From Pseudomonadota bacterium (GTDB taxonomy: Bacteria; Myxococcota_A; UBA796; GCA-2862545), in assembly GCA_002862545.1 (NCBI GenBank), contig PKDJ01000097.1, forward strand, positions 1 to 42,390: a stretch of 42,390 nt of DNA. Reading direction: 5' to 3'. Positions 1-6,923 of this stretch are shown one piece after another. How positions within the stretch are numbered: the first letter of the stretch is position 1; each line of letters begins with the position of its first letter. A model generated the notes under the pieces. The model saw nothing but the letters and a program-made list of their open reading frames with translations. It was not told where the DNA came from and did not search any database. A program made the translations under genes and the position numbers.

Positions 1-1
1 C

Positions 2-118
2 GAGGAGGACGAGGAGGACGAGGAGGACGAGGAGGACGAGGAGGACGAGGAGGACGAGGAGGACGAGGAGGACGAGGAGGACGAGGAGGACGAGGAGGAC
101 GAGGAGGACGAGGAGGAC
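2..118 (+). repeat. Tandem 9-bp repeat, 13 uninterrupted copies
   Basis: The unit gaggaggac repeats thirteen times without a single change and then decays into gag-gac-gag. The unit is a multiple of three, so gain or loss of copies would lengthen or shorten the acidic tail without a frameshift. The array runs off the window edge and may be longer. Confidence 0.9.
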
Positions 119-136
119 GAGGACGAGCGCGACTGA
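2..136 (+). CDS. C-terminal end of a protein with an acidic (EED)n tail (partial)
   Basis: The frame is open from the window edge to a TGA at 134-136 and reads thirteen Glu-Glu-Asp units followed by EDERD. The gene starts before the window, so its main domain is unknown. Extremely acidic tails of this kind are seen on DNA- or ribosome-associated proteins and on exported proteins, but nothing here decides between them. The opposite strand of the repeat is also open (Val-Leu-Leu units). The plus-strand reading is preferred because it ends in a stop just before a hairpin and the next gene converges on it. Confidence 0.6.
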   Translation, partial: EEDEEDEEDEEDEEDEEDEEDEEDEEDEEDEEDEEDEEDEDERD

Positions 137-157
137 GCGAGCCCTCGTGGCTCACTC
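135..157. terminator. Hairpin between convergent genes
   Basis: GAGCGAGCC (135-143) can pair with GGCTCACTC (149-157) with one mismatch across a five-base loop. It lies exactly between the plus-strand stop (134-136) and the minus-strand stop (152-154). There is no T-run, so bidirectional termination is an inference from position and fold. Confidence 0.4.
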
Positions 158-523
158 GCAGGCATAGACCTCAGCGCAGCTCGACGGTGCCCACACCGTC
201 GCTGCGCTCTCGTCGCAGTCCCAGCGCTCGCCGAGACACGTCTCGGCGACCTCGACATCGAAGGCGCACCCCTCGACCTCCGACCAGTCGACCGGGTCGC
301 AGTCGACGTCGATCTCACACGGCTCGAGCTCACAGAGCTCCTCGAGGCACTCCTCCAGCTCCTGGCAGCCGCGCCGCTCGTACAGGGAGCGAAACTCGGA
401 CTCCGAGAGCGGTCCTCGCTCGGCGCTGCCGTCGGGAAGACAGTGCCCGTCCCGACGCTCCAGGCCCTCGGGGCAGGGACTGCAGGCGCCCAGCAGACTC
501 ACCATCAGCACCGTCACGGTCAT
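152..523 (-). CDS. Small cysteine-rich lipoprotein
   Basis: The 123-residue product begins MTVTVLMVSLLGAC, a lipoprotein signal with lipobox LGAC and Cys14 as the predicted lipidation site. The ATG at 523 is chosen over an in-frame GTG at 538 because GGGGAGAG sits just upstream of it. The mature part has about thirteen cysteines and many Glu/Asp residues in spaced pairs such as ECLEEL and CELEPC. This suggests a disulfide-stabilised small domain on the periplasmic or outer face. I do not recognise the family. It is convergent with the acidic-tail gene and stands alone, 106 bases after the end of the SGNH-type gene. Confidence 0.75.
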   Translation of the reverse strand: MTVTVLMVSLLGACSPCPEGLERRDGHCLPDGSAERGPLSESEFRSLYERRGCQELEECLEELCELEPCEIDVDCDPVDWSEVEGCAFDVEVAETCLGERWDCDESAATVWAPSSCAEVYACE

Positions 524-629
524 GCTCTCTCCCCGCACGCCACGACTCCCGAGCCGAAGAGCCCACGTGCGTCGAGGTCTCTAAGCTGGGCCGACTGGGA
601 GGTCACGAGTCGCGTCCCGAGCTGAGGCC

Positions 630-2255
630 TCAGCTCCGTCGACGCCGGAGGACCAGACCCACACCGAGGAGCCCGAGCCAGCCTCCGGCGAGCCCGCCCG
701 AGGCGCTGCATCCGCAGAACCCGTCGCACTTCTCTTTACACACCATGCCCGTGTCCCAGGGGACCGTGCCCGTGTCGATCCCGCTGCTCGTGTCCGTCAG
801 GGTGCCGGGCGTCGGGGTGGCCGAGGTGCCCGTGTCGCTCACCGTGCCCGAGGACAGGACCGTGATGGTGCCGGCCGCCTCGTCCACCACCACCTCCTGA
901 TCCGCACGGGTCACGCGCTCGAAGCCACCATCCACCAGCGTCGAGGCCGTGAGCACCACCTGGGATTCGCCCGTGACTGCGGTCACGTCGAGGGCACCGT
1001 CGAGCACGGCGGTGCCGCTCACGGTGAGCGCACCTCCCTCACTCGGAGACAGACGGCCGCCGGTCTGGGTCAGGTCTCCGCTCACCTCGAAGGCTCCCGC
1101 GAGCGCGCCACCGGTGAGCATGACGGGAGGGAGGACGCCCGCACCGATGGTGACCTCTCCGCCCGACTGCTCCAGCTGCCCAGACCCCATCGTGCTCGCC
1201 GTAGTCACCGTCAGGACCCCGCCCTCGACGGCCAGCAGCCCCTCACCGCCCGCACCCACCGTGAGAGTACCGACGGTCAGATCCCCACCCGCGGTGACCC
1301 AGAGGTGGCCGTAGCCGGACTCCCCGTCGTGCTCGACCCCCACAGCCAGCGCGTCGCGCGCCGCTGTGGTCGCCACTCTCACCTGCAGCCGCATGGCCGG
1401 ATCGCTCACCGTGTCGGTCACGTCCGGGATGTAGAGGGCCCATGGCAGCGGGAAGGCGTAGGGATCACTCAACACGGCACGGGCAGCCACCTCCTGAAGG
1501 TAGGCTCGGTAGCGCTCGTCCTCCAGCTCTTCCTGCACGGCGTTGCCCTGCGGATCATGCCCCGAGAGCGCAGCGTGGAACACCGCCGCCACCAGGAAGG
1601 AGCCATAGGGAGACGGGTGGCTGCCGTCGCCCGAGTACAGCCGATGAAAGTCACTCTCGGGACTACCAGGGTCGCCACCTGATGCGAGCACGTCGCCCCA
1701 CACCAGGCGCCACGCCTCGCCGACCGGTGCGATCCATGCTCGGCGCCCCGTCGACTCGATCGCATGGTGGTACGCCCAGTACCCGTCAGTGAGCGCGTCC
1801 TGCATCGTCGGATAGTCCGGAAACAGCTCGGGGTTGAGGGCATCGCCATCGCGTCGTCCCCAGGTCTGGAAGAGCAGGGTCTGGCCCCCTGCCCCCGCGA
1901 CGAGCGCGTCGAGCGCCACGACGGCCTCGAGGCTCGCCGCCTTGTCGGGCACGTCTTCCGGAAATGCTGGAATTTGGCTCTGATCCTGCAGCACCACCGT
2001 GTCCCAGACCATGCCTCCGCTGACGAGGGCTTCGTGTAGGGGGCGACCGGGCGTCTCGGCATCCGCGAGGTGACGGGGCAGCGTGTAGCCGCCCGTGGTG
2101 ATGGCCTCGACGGTGAAGGGGTCCCACACGGCATCCGCCGCCACGTTCTCGGCCACCCGCTCATGCAGCCCATTGAACGCCGTGTAGCTGTTGCCCACGA
2201 ACAGCACCTGTTGTCCCGCAGCGACCGCGCACACCGAGAACATCCACCCGAGCAT
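630..2255 (-). CDS. Exported SGNH/DUF4886-like hydrolase with passenger-type repeats and MYXO-CTERM-like tail
   Basis: The 541-residue protein starts at ATG 2255 behind GGGAGGGTGA. After a short signal peptide (about 1-15) comes GNSYT (21-25), the block I motif of SGNH esterases of the DUF4886 type, with Ser23 as likely nucleophile. DGSH (210-213) supplies a block V-like Asp/His pair. Residues about 290-450 are Gly/Val/Thr-rich and repetitive, like the beta-helical repeats of autotransporter passengers. The end has a Thr/Ser-rich linker, a Cys pair (CDGFCGC), a hydrophobic stretch and RRRRS, which is the layout of the MYXO-CTERM sorting tail. I infer a cell-surface esterase or carbohydrate deacetylase; the substrate cannot be read. 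It is divergent from the lipoprotein gene at 2388. Confidence 0.8.
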   Translation of the reverse strand: MLGWMFSVCAVAAGQQVLFVGNSYTAFNGLHERVAENVAADAVWDPFTVEAITTGGYTLPRHLADAETPGRPLHEALVSGGMVWDTVVLQDQSQIPAFPEDVPDKAASLEAVVALDALVAGAGGQTLLFQTWGRRDGDALNPELFPDYPTMQDALTDGYWAYHHAIESTGRRAWIAPVGEAWRLVWGDVLASGGDPGSPESDFHRLYSGDGSHPSPYGSFLVAAVFHAALSGHDPQGNAVQEELEDERYRAYLQEVAARAVLSDPYAFPLPWALYIPDVTDTVSDPAMRLQVRVATTAARDALAVGVEHDGESGYGHLWVTAGGDLTVGTLTVGAGGEGLLAVEGGVLTVTTASTMGSGQLEQSGGEVTIGAGVLPPVMLTGGALAGAFEVSGDLTQTGGRLSPSEGGALTVSGTAVLDGALDVTAVTGESQVVLTASTLVDGGFERVTRADQEVVVDEAAGTITVLSSGTVSDTGTSATPTPGTLTDTSSGIDTGTVPWDTGMVCKEKCDGFCGCSASGGLAGGWLGLLGVGLVLRRRRS

Positions 2256-2387
2256 TCACCCTCCCACCCGGTGAGCCTACCCGACAGACGCCTCCCTGGT
2301 GGTGAAGGACAGGCCACCAGAGCCGAGCACAACAGACCGAAGACCCAGGCATCGGGGCAGAGTTTCGTGAACCCAGGAGGTCCCCTG

Positions 2388-3449
2388 ATGAACCGTCTCT
2401 GCCTCGCTGCCCTCGTGATGTCCGCCTGTGGCACCGAGCCGGAGAAAACCTCGGACACCGGCACGTCGCCCGAGTGTGCGACCACCTGCGACCTGCCACG
2501 ACACCGGGTGGAGAGCGCCGACGATCTGGCAGAGATCGCCGACTGCAGCTGCATCGACGGAGAGGTCGTCTTGGCTCCGCAGGCCGGCGTCGTGGTCGAC
2601 CTGCCTGACCTGCGGCGCATCTACGGTGGGCTGGTGTTCGAGTCTCCCTTCGACGGGGAGGTCGCCGACCTGCCGAGTCTGCTCAGCGTGCGTGACCTCA
2701 AGCTCACCGGAGCAGCCGGACCGGGCTCGGTCGTCGAGCTGACCGCGCTGGAGGCGGCCGGCGTGGTGACCGTCCTCGGCGGAGGCGTGACCACGCTGAG
2801 CCTCCCAGCCCTGACGCGCTCCGAGACCGTGCGCGTCGAGGGTGCACCCGCACTGACCGGCCTCGCACTCCCGGCGCTGGCGTCCGTGGACCGTGTGATC
2901 CTGCAGAGTGCGGAGGCCCTGACCGCGGTCACCATGGGTACTGCCGTGGAGGCTGGCGACATCACGATCGAGGCCAACCCCCTCCTCGACAGCCTCTCCG
3001 GAGGACTCGACAAGCTCGAGGGCGATCTGGTCGTGACCGACAATCCCGTCCTCGCCGAGCTCCCCTGGCTCGGCAGCGTGCAGAGCACGACCATCGGAGC
3101 GCTCGAGCTGTCTGGCAACGCGTCACTGGCATCGGTCGGTGTGCTCGAGCGGGTGGAGCGCATCGATGGGCAGCTCAAGGTGACGGAGAATCCGTCGCTC
3201 GTCACCTTCGACAGCCTCCCGGCCCTCCGCGAGATCCACGCCACCGCCGACCCCGAGCGCGGCCTCGACATCATCCAGAACGCCAGCCTGACGACCCTCG
3301 AGCTGCCCCTGCTCGCCTACGTCGAGGGCGGGATCACCGTGATGCGGAACCCCTGCCTCGACGACACTGTGATCCAGGACTGGCCGCTGGCCGTGGCTGC
3401 CGATGCATTCATCATCATCGACAATGGCGGTCCCGAGGCATGCCCCTGA
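2388..3449 (+). CDS. Lipoprotein with receptor-L-domain-like repeats
   Basis: The open frame extends far upstream, but the start is ATG 2388, with AGGAGG at 2375-2380 seven bases before it. The 353-residue product begins with a lipoprotein signal ending LVMSAC (Cys14) and a short Thr/Ser stretch. From about residue 45 to the end it consists of 20-25-residue units with LxxLxxVxGxLxVxxNPxL patterns, such as repeated NP-L and SLPAL. This is the beta-solenoid pattern of receptor-L-domain or ECD-type repeats common in surface proteins of Myxococcota. A binding or adhesive role outside the cell is likely; no catalytic residues are apparent. The next gene starts 24 bases downstream. Confidence 0.8.
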   Translation: MNRLCLAALVMSACGTEPEKTSDTGTSPECATTCDLPRHRVESADDLAEIADCSCIDGEVVLAPQAGVVVDLPDLRRIYGGLVFESPFDGEVADLPSLLSVRDLKLTGAAGPGSVVELTALEAAGVVTVLGGGVTTLSLPALTRSETVRVEGAPALTGLALPALASVDRVILQSAEALTAVTMGTAVEAGDITIEANPLLDSLSGGLDKLEGDLVVTDNPVLAELPWLGSVQSTTIGALELSGNASLASVGVLERVERIDGQLKVTENPSLVTFDSLPALREIHATADPERGLDIIQNASLTTLELPLLAYVEGGITVMRNPCLDDTVIQDWPLAVAADAFIIIDNGGPEACP

Positions 3450-3473
3450 GCCACGAGGCGCTACGTTGCCCGC

Positions 3474-4667
3474 ATGCAGCGCCGCTCCCGCCGCTGGCTT
3501 CCCTGGGTGGTCGCAGCCCTCGCGCTGCTGCTCACCGGGCTCCTGCATCGCTCCTTCGAGGTCGACACGTCCCCGGGACCACCCGCCTCCGGACAGTCGG
3601 GATGCACGCTCGGCCCCGATCGACGAGGCGCGCGTCCCCTCCCCACCGGCAGCCTGCCCTCCTCGGGCACCGCCAAGCTCACCGTCGTCGCGCCCTCCCC
3701 CGCACCCACACCGGTCCCCGAGCCGCCTGAGCCCGAGCCTGAGCCAGGCCCGAGGCTGACCGACGTGCCGCTGCCCGTCGCCTCGCTGCCCGTGAAGGAC
3801 GGGCCGCCGACGGGCCCGGGCGTCCTGCTCCTGGGAATCACCGAGGACGCCGCCCACCACGTCGTCGCGTGGCAGGAGGGAACCCCGCCCCTTCGTGTCC
3901 TCACCTCGCCAGAGCCCCTCGCAGATCTGGCCTGGAGCGGTGGCAAGCTCCTGGCTGCGACCACTGGTGCCGAGCCTGGTGTGCGCACGTGGCGTTCGTC
4001 CAGCGCCGGATGGACCGCGGACACCGAGACGCTCCCCGGCGCGTGGACCCTGCACCGCATCGGCGGCGTCGTCCTCGCGAGCGGAGAGGCTGGGGTGCGG
4101 CTCCACACGGCGGCGGGCTGGACACCTCTTCCCGTAGGCGGACGCGTCGCGGCAGGGGGTCGGGCGCTCGCCGCCGGCGGCCCGCGTGGCACGGGCCTGC
4201 TCGTGCAGGTCGATGGCCGCGACGGGGTCGCGCTGCTGGCCTGCGACGTGTCGGACCGTCGCTGCGAGCGCACCTGGCTCCTCGGCCCCGGCACGGGCTG
4301 TGGCATCACTGGCCCACGAGCCGCAGCAGCGCTGCGCCGGCACGCCGGCACCCTGCTCGCTCACCCCCTGAGGTCGGGTGTTCCGCAGGGGCCCGAGCGA
4401 CGAGACACCACCCGGAGGTGCCCAAGCTGGCTCGAGCATCCCGTGCTCGGCTCGCTGTCCCTCGCGGCCGAAGGGCCGCTCGGCGTCGACGTTCCCCACG
4501 CAAGGGCGGCGCTGCACGACACCCGTGCCCGGGGTGAGCCGGACCTGTTCGGCGCCGTCGGCGCGACCCTCCTGCGTGTGGCCCCAGGGACCGACCTGGC
4601 CGCCGAGCCTGTGCTGCGCTTCCGCCCGCCCGCCGAGATCACCTGCGTGCGGCCCGGGCCTCCCTGA
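3474..4667 (+). CDS. Membrane-anchored protein with proline-rich linker
   Basis: The 397-residue product starts MQRRSRR and then has one hydrophobic helix (about 8-24), so it should sit in the inner membrane with the bulk outside. A Pro/Glu-rich stretch around residues 76-95 (PEPPEPEPEPGP) acts as a spacer. The rest has short Trp/Gly strands (WSGGKLLAA, WRSSSAGW, GGVVLASGE, GRALAAGG), suggesting a beta-propeller-like or beta-rich domain. Four cysteines near residues 250-285 could form disulfides. I do not recognise the family. There is no clear ribosome site before ATG 3474; the 24-base gap to the previous gene suggests co-transcription. Confidence 0.65.
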   Translation: MQRRSRRWLPWVVAALALLLTGLLHRSFEVDTSPGPPASGQSGCTLGPDRRGARPLPTGSLPSSGTAKLTVVAPSPAPTPVPEPPEPEPEPGPRLTDVPLPVASLPVKDGPPTGPGVLLLGITEDAAHHVVAWQEGTPPLRVLTSPEPLADLAWSGGKLLAATTGAEPGVRTWRSSSAGWTADTETLPGAWTLHRIGGVVLASGEAGVRLHTAAGWTPLPVGGRVAAGGRALAAGGPRGTGLLVQVDGRDGVALLACDVSDRRCERTWLLGPGTGCGITGPRAAAALRRHAGTLLAHPLRSGVPQGPERRDTTRRCPSWLEHPVLGSLSLAAEGPLGVDVPHARAALHDTRARGEPDLFGAVGATLLRVAPGTDLAAEPVLRFRPPAEITCVRPGPP

Positions 4668-4678
4668 GCACCCTCAGG
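4663..4678. terminator. Perfect hairpin containing both stop codons of a convergent pair
   Basis: CCTGAG (4663-4668) and CTCAGG (4673-4678) form a six-base stem with loop CACC. The plus-strand TGA (4665-4667) lies in the left arm and the minus-strand stop (4674-4676) in the right arm. The genes end six bases apart. A role in bidirectional termination or 3' end protection is inferred. Confidence 0.45.
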
Positions 4679-5018
4679 CCCAGGTCCGCCGCTGGTTGCG
4701 CGCGTTCTTCTCTCGAAACGCGTCCTCCATGTCGATATCGAGCCGATTGGCGATGGCGAGCAGGTAGTTGAGCACGTCGACCAGCTCCTCGCCGACGTGA
4801 GCGACGAGTGCCTCCCGCTCCTCCACAGGTGCCTCGGCCTGGTCGAAGAGGCGGTTCACCTTCCGGACGGCCTTGAAGAGCTCACCGACCTCCTCGCCCA
4901 TCAAGAAGCAGTTGTGGACCAGATCCACGTCGAGCCAACCCTTCGAGGCCTCTAGCTCGTGGATGTACTCCTGGTACCGGCGCATGGGTGCGGCCGACTC
5001 GAGCTCGATCTCCGACAT
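4674..5018 (-). CDS. MazG-like nucleotide pyrophosphohydrolase
   Basis: This 114-residue protein has the all-alpha NTP pyrophosphatase signature of the MazG/dUTPase superfamily: EEVGE at residues 42-46 and, about 31 residues later, EELVD at 77-81, whose acidic residues bind Mg2+. It then has NYLLAIANRLDIDME and a closing REKNARN. Family members hydrolyse nucleoside triphosphates to monophosphates, often as house-cleaning or ppGpp-linked enzymes; the exact substrate is not visible. Its ATG shares one base with the TGA of the rhodanese gene (TGATG), so translation is probably coupled. The stop lies in a hairpin shared with the convergent gene. Confidence 0.85.
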   Translation of the reverse strand: MSEIELESAAPMRRYQEYIHELEASKGWLDVDLVHNCFLMGEEVGELFKAVRKVNRLFDQAEAPVEEREALVAHVGEELVDVLNYLLAIANRLDIDMEDAFREKNARNQRRTWA

Positions 5019-5335
5019 CAGTAGCGACCCACAGACGGATCAACATCAGAAGCCCAGGCCGCGATGCCACCCGCGACGTTGTGCACGTCGGTGAAGCCCT
5101 GCTGCTGCAGGAAGGCCGCCACCCGGTAGGAGCGCATGCCGTGGTGACACATCACGGCATACTTCTGGGCGCGATCGAGATCCGAGAGCCGCGACGTGAT
5201 CGTGCTCATCGCCACGTGCGTCGCGCCCTCCACGGCCGCAAGCTCAAGCTCTGGAGCCTCACGGACGTCGAGCAGCACCGCCTCCCCGTCACGCAGCCAC
5301 GCCGCCGCGACGCCTGGGCTGATCTGTGGAACCAT
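5018..5335 (-). CDS. Single-domain rhodanese-like protein
   Basis: A 105-residue start at ATG 5335 is chosen because GGGAGGACAGG lies directly upstream; the longer frame to 5500 adds residues unlike the family. LLDVREAPELE (about 21-31) is the rhodanese substrate-side motif. Cys63 in CHHGMRS is the active-site loop cysteine that would carry a persulfide. The C-terminus has NVAGGIAAW, typical of GlpE/PspE-type single-domain rhodaneses. Likely role: sulfur transfer from thiosulfate or a persulfide donor in the cytoplasm. It is the first gene of a two-gene operon with the MazG-like gene. An AT-rich patch at 5381-5389 upstream might hold the promoter. Confidence 0.88.
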   Translation of the reverse strand: MVPQISPGVAAAWLRDGEAVLLDVREAPELELAAVEGATHVAMSTITSRLSDLDRAQKYAVMCHHGMRSYRVAAFLQQQGFTDVHNVAGGIAAWASDVDPSVGRY

Positions 5336-5498
5336 CCTGTCCTCCCTGCTCCGGGCGACTATCCCGACGCCTCCGAGCACCATATTTTTCGATTCGGCAC
5401 GATGTGCTTCTGCGCCGCACCTACTGAGCGCTGCAGCCTCCACCGAGAGGACACGAGAGGAGCCAGGCTCTACTCTCTGCATCCCTGTCGCAGCTGCC

Positions 5499-5904
5499 AT
5501 GTACGTCTTTCACCCGCGCCTCCATCCGCGCACAGCCACCTACGCCCAAGCCAGCATCGCGGCGCCCTCACACCGGACGAATGTGATCGGATCCGCGCGT
5601 TGGCGGGCGACTTCGAGAAGGGAACCGTGGCCGACGGCGTGGTCAACACAGAGGACCGCGACGCCGACGTACAGGGCATTCCGTTCACCGCCGAGACGGG
5701 GTGAATCTTCAAGCGCATCGCCGATGCCGCGCGTGCGCTGAACGACCAGTTCTGGAACTTCGACGTGGTGGGCGTCACTCAGCCCGCACTCCAGCTGATT
5801 CGCTCTCGGAAGGGGCAGCATCAGACCTGGTGCACCGCGTGACGCCCGTGACCAAGAGGGAGCGGCTCGCGCTCGTGCTGTGGATCCACGACCCTCCCTA
5901 CCGG
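5499..5904 (+). pseudogene. Remnant of a 2-oxoglutarate/Fe(II) oxygenase (PKHD-type) gene
   Basis: Three frames together spell one family. From ATG 5499 the frame reads MYVFHPRLHPR and on to AQASIA. A shift near 5556-5562 moves to the frame reading GALTPDECDRIRALA. A TGA at 5702-5704 interrupts it, but the same frame continues IFKRIADAARALNDQFWNFD and ends GQHQTW. At about 5826-5832 the sequence jumps into a third frame, LVHRVTPVTKRERLALVLWI. That is the C-terminal His/Arg block of PKHD-type hydroxylases. The HxD iron site and most of the core are missing, so an internal deletion has occurred on top of the frameshift and the stop. The gene cannot make an active enzyme. Confidence 0.8.
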
Positions 5905-5918
5905 CAGCGGATGCCATG

Positions 5919-6857
5919 TCAGGGGTTTTGCAAGCGCGCACCCAGGATTCGCTCACGCACCTGTCGAAGCTGCACATGCCCAAGGCCAATCTCCCCGAGC
6001 TCGACGCGCATGGCCGTCTCGCAGGCCTCTCCTGACCAGTGCCATCCCTCGGCGGTCAGCCGGCGGTCGAGATCGTCGACGTGTGCGACTCCATAGAGCA
6101 CGCCGACGCTGTCGACGCCCGGCTCCGCAGCTGCCTCCGCCAGGTGCTCCATCACCACCGCATCACGTGCCTCGATCAGCACCTCTTGGTACAGGCGCGC
6201 CGCCTCGTCATCCGAGGTGGCAGGCGGAATCGCCAAGGTCGTCATCAGCGCGTGCCGCGCATGGGCCACGAAGCGATGCTCGACCTTCGCGAGCGCCTCC
6301 ACGGCGGCACCATAGCCATCGCCGACCTCATGGAGCAGCTCGTCTACGTACGTTGGTGCCGCGCCGGCAGCGATCAGCGCCGACTCCAGCTCCCCCACCG
6401 ACATGTCGCTGTTGCGCCAGCCCGCCCTGTCGGTGTCGATGCCAGACTGCTCGACCAACCCGAGCGCTTCGGCGAAGTCACCGAGATCGGGCGACTCCGA
6501 GTGCTCGGGGGCTGGACCCGTGACCCCCTCGTAGAGGACCACCTGCTGACCCGCGAGGAGGGTGTCGACCCACGCATAGAAGCCTGGCTCTGCAAGGTGA
6601 ATCACCCCGGCGACCCAGACGGTCGGGAGTCGAGGCCCCTCGTAGCGGCGAGCGCAGATCGACAGGCGAACCTCGTCCGCACTCTCGTCGAGGCGAACAG
6701 CGTGCGCTGCCCGCGGGGCCCTGTAGACCGACGCCTGAGGCTGCACGACGGTGCTCCCGATCGGGTGGGATACCGACACGGCGAGGGCACCGATCACCAT
6801 GCCGATCCCGGCACCGACCGACACGGCGACCCGTGGGCTCCACGACTCGAAGTGCAT
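5919..6857 (-). CDS. TraB/GumN (TIKI-like) family protein
   Basis: The 312-residue product starts at ATG 6857 behind a GGGGGG run. One hydrophobic segment (about 10-30) anchors it to the membrane or acts as an uncleaved signal. GVIHLAEPGFY followed about 20 residues later by VVLYEGV is the first conserved His/Glu block of the TraB/PrgY/GumN superfamily. VLYGVAHVDDL near residue 255 is the second GxxH block. Characterised relatives include metal-dependent proteases (TIKI) and pheromone-shutdown proteins (PrgY); the substrate here is unknown. It is divergent from the gene at 6924 and may share its promoter region. Its stop lies just past the oxygenase remnant. Confidence 0.75.
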   Translation of the reverse strand: MHFESWSPRVAVSVGAGIGMVIGALAVSVSHPIGSTVVQPQASVYRAPRAAHAVRLDESADEVRLSICARRYEGPRLPTVWVAGVIHLAEPGFYAWVDTLLAGQQVVLYEGVTGPAPEHSESPDLGDFAEALGLVEQSGIDTDRAGWRNSDMSVGELESALIAAGAAPTYVDELLHEVGDGYGAAVEALAKVEHRFVAHARHALMTTLAIPPATSDDEAARLYQEVLIEARDAVVMEHLAEAAAEPGVDSVGVLYGVAHVDDLDRRLTAEGWHWSGEACETAMRVELGEIGLGHVQLRQVRERILGARLQNP

Positions 6858-6872
6858 GCAGTCCCCCCGGCG

Positions 6873-6878
6873 ATTGTA
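6873..6878 (-). promoter_or_regulatory. Possible -10 element for the TraB-like gene
   Basis: The minus strand reads TACAAT, five of six matches to the sigma-70 -10 hexamer, in one of the few AT-richer spots of the divergent gap 6858-6923. No good -35 is seen at the right distance, so this is weak. Confidence 0.2.
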
Positions 6879-6923
6879 ACCGGCCCCAATGCAAGGTTAG
6901 ACGCCCCGCCGCTCGGAGACAAC

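Noticed and set aside
2070..2387. N-terminal extension of the L-domain lipoprotein frame
   Set aside because: The stretch before ATG 2388 overlaps the divergent gene and would bury the lipoprotein signal. AGGAGG points to 2388.
5196..5498. Plus-strand frame opposite the rhodanese gene
   Set aside because: It is antisense to a clear rhodanese domain and has no ribosome site. Only the part from 5499 belongs to the oxygenase remnant.
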